In this document: piece after piece, positions 63,682 to 64,000 of the stretch
How the letters are laid out: each line of letters starts with the position of its first letter
Position numbering within the stretch: position 1 is the stretch's first letter
Assembly: GCF_963667405.1 (NCBI RefSeq)
Contig: NZ_OY763408.1
Coordinates: 1,821,757-1,885,756, forward strand
Source: an uncultured Sphaerochaeta sp.
Lineage (GTDB): Bacteria > Spirochaetota > Spirochaetia > Sphaerochaetales > Sphaerochaetaceae
DNA length: 64,000 nt
Direction of reading: 5' to 3'
Position numbers and translations under genes: made by a program
The notes under the pieces: generated by a model
Told to the model about the DNA's origin: nothing
Databases searched by the model: none
What the model saw: the letters and a program-made list of their open reading frames with translations, nothing else

Positions 63682-64000
63682 GTGCCAACACCATCCGTTT
63701 GAATAATGATTTTTCCTTGACGGTCAACGGTGTGACTCTTCCCGGATTCGTGGAGCGTGTCAGCATCGGAGGGCAGATGGTCCTTGGCGAAGCCGAGCTG
63801 CTGCTTACCAGCGGATCGGAGAAGACCTTCAACGGGTTCGATGACGCTTCGGTCAAGTTGTATCTGACCATGATCGAGCCGACCGACGGAGGGACCAGCC
63901 GGTATGATAAGCTGCTGATCCTCACCAGTGCATTCAAGAAGCTGCGCCAGGGCGAACCTGTGGTGTACGCCCTGGAGGGGAATGTGTTTCGATCCCACCA
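63678..64000 (+). CDS. Phage tail/baseplate protein, partial (position of Mu gpN)
   Basis: The ATG at 63678 overlaps the tape-measure stop; 107 codons are visible before the window ends. The N-terminus (MSANTIRLNNDFSLTVNGVTL) is beta-rich. In Mu the next gene after the tape measure is N (DNA circularisation/tail), but I cannot confirm homology from this fragment. Confidence 0.6.
   Translation, partial: MSANTIRLNNDFSLTVNGVTLPGFVERVSIGGQMVLGEAELLLTSGSEKTFNGFDDASVKLYLTMIEPTDGGTSRYDKLLILTSAFKKLRQGEPVVYALEGNVFRSH

Larger units (their letters stand above)
38527..64000 (+). mobile_element. Mu-like transposable prophage (left part; right end outside the window)
   Basis: Evidence comprises a MuA-type DDE transposase, MuB-type ATPase, Ner-like and Mor-like regulators, GemA, and Mu-type gp25-gp30, I/Z, T, L, M and gp41 homologues in Mu order. 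The left border is placed at TGTATTG, the first bases known for Mu itself, just before three GTGARATATT repeats. A candidate 5-bp target site is GGAAC (38522-38526); it needs confirmation at the right end. GC content rises clearly over the host. The early block sits in the middle of the late genes. Confidence 0.9.

Overview
The window reads as about 38.5 kb of spirochaete chromosome followed by at least 25.5 kb of a Mu-like transposable prophage that runs off the right edge. The host looks like a Sphaerochaeta-type, free-living, sugar-fermenting spirochaete. The reasons are several carbohydrate ABC importers of the CUT1 and LplABC types with no PTS genes, spirochaete-style signal peptides on the binding proteins, lipoproteins with short lipoboxes, and mid-range GC. 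This assignment is inference from gene content.

Host region. 1-2 kb: a lipoprotein and a branched-chain aminotransferase (ilvE). 2-8.2 kb: an arabinoside module, made of a GH127 beta-L-arabinofuranosidase, two permeases, a binding protein and a divergent AraC regulator. 8.2-19.8 kb: a peptidoglycan/MurNAc salvage cluster, made of an LplABC-type importer, anmK, a GNAT acetyltransferase, nagZ, namZ, murQ, a DUF4332-like protein, an RpiR regulator and a BadF-type sugar kinase. A 15-bp palindrome (TGAAAAT-N-ATTTTCA) occurs upstream of the importer and again in the namZ/murQ divergent promoter, so an RpiR regulon is likely. 19.9-27.4 kb: two tandem glutathione peroxidases, then lacZ with its own ABC importer. 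27.5-29.5 kb: a NarL-type two-component pair. 29.5-34.8 kb: an envelope protein, a sodium:solute symporter convergent with diaminopropionate ammonia-lyase, an ApbE lipoprotein and a DUF1508 protein. 35.1-38 kb: csoR-copZ-copA copper resistance with two CsoR-like operators and an antisense tRNA-Val(GAC) lying inside the cluster. None of the three ABC importers has an ATPase gene, which implies a shared ATPase encoded elsewhere.

Prophage. The probable left end is at about 38,527 (TGTATTG, with three GTGARATATT repeats nearby) and lies inside a small lipoprotein gene. The phage starts with lysis genes (holin, nested Rz/Rz1), then terminase, portal and MuF head protein, ending at a terminator at 45.7 kb. 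The early block follows: a double-HTH repressor on the minus strand, a Ner-like protein, nine small accessory genes, MuA-type transposase, MuB-type ATPase, DUF3164, GemA and Mor. Morphogenesis then resumes with protease/scaffold, major head protein, tail sheath, tube, a frameshifted tail chaperone and the tape measure. Compared with Mu, the early block is nested between gene 30 (F) and gene I instead of sitting at the left end. The most interesting items are this nested layout, a MuF protein with a C-terminal HExxH metalloprotease-like domain, an in-frame internal scaffold start, a -1 frameshift site, the MurNAc regulon and a set of host genes with apparently leaderless promoters.
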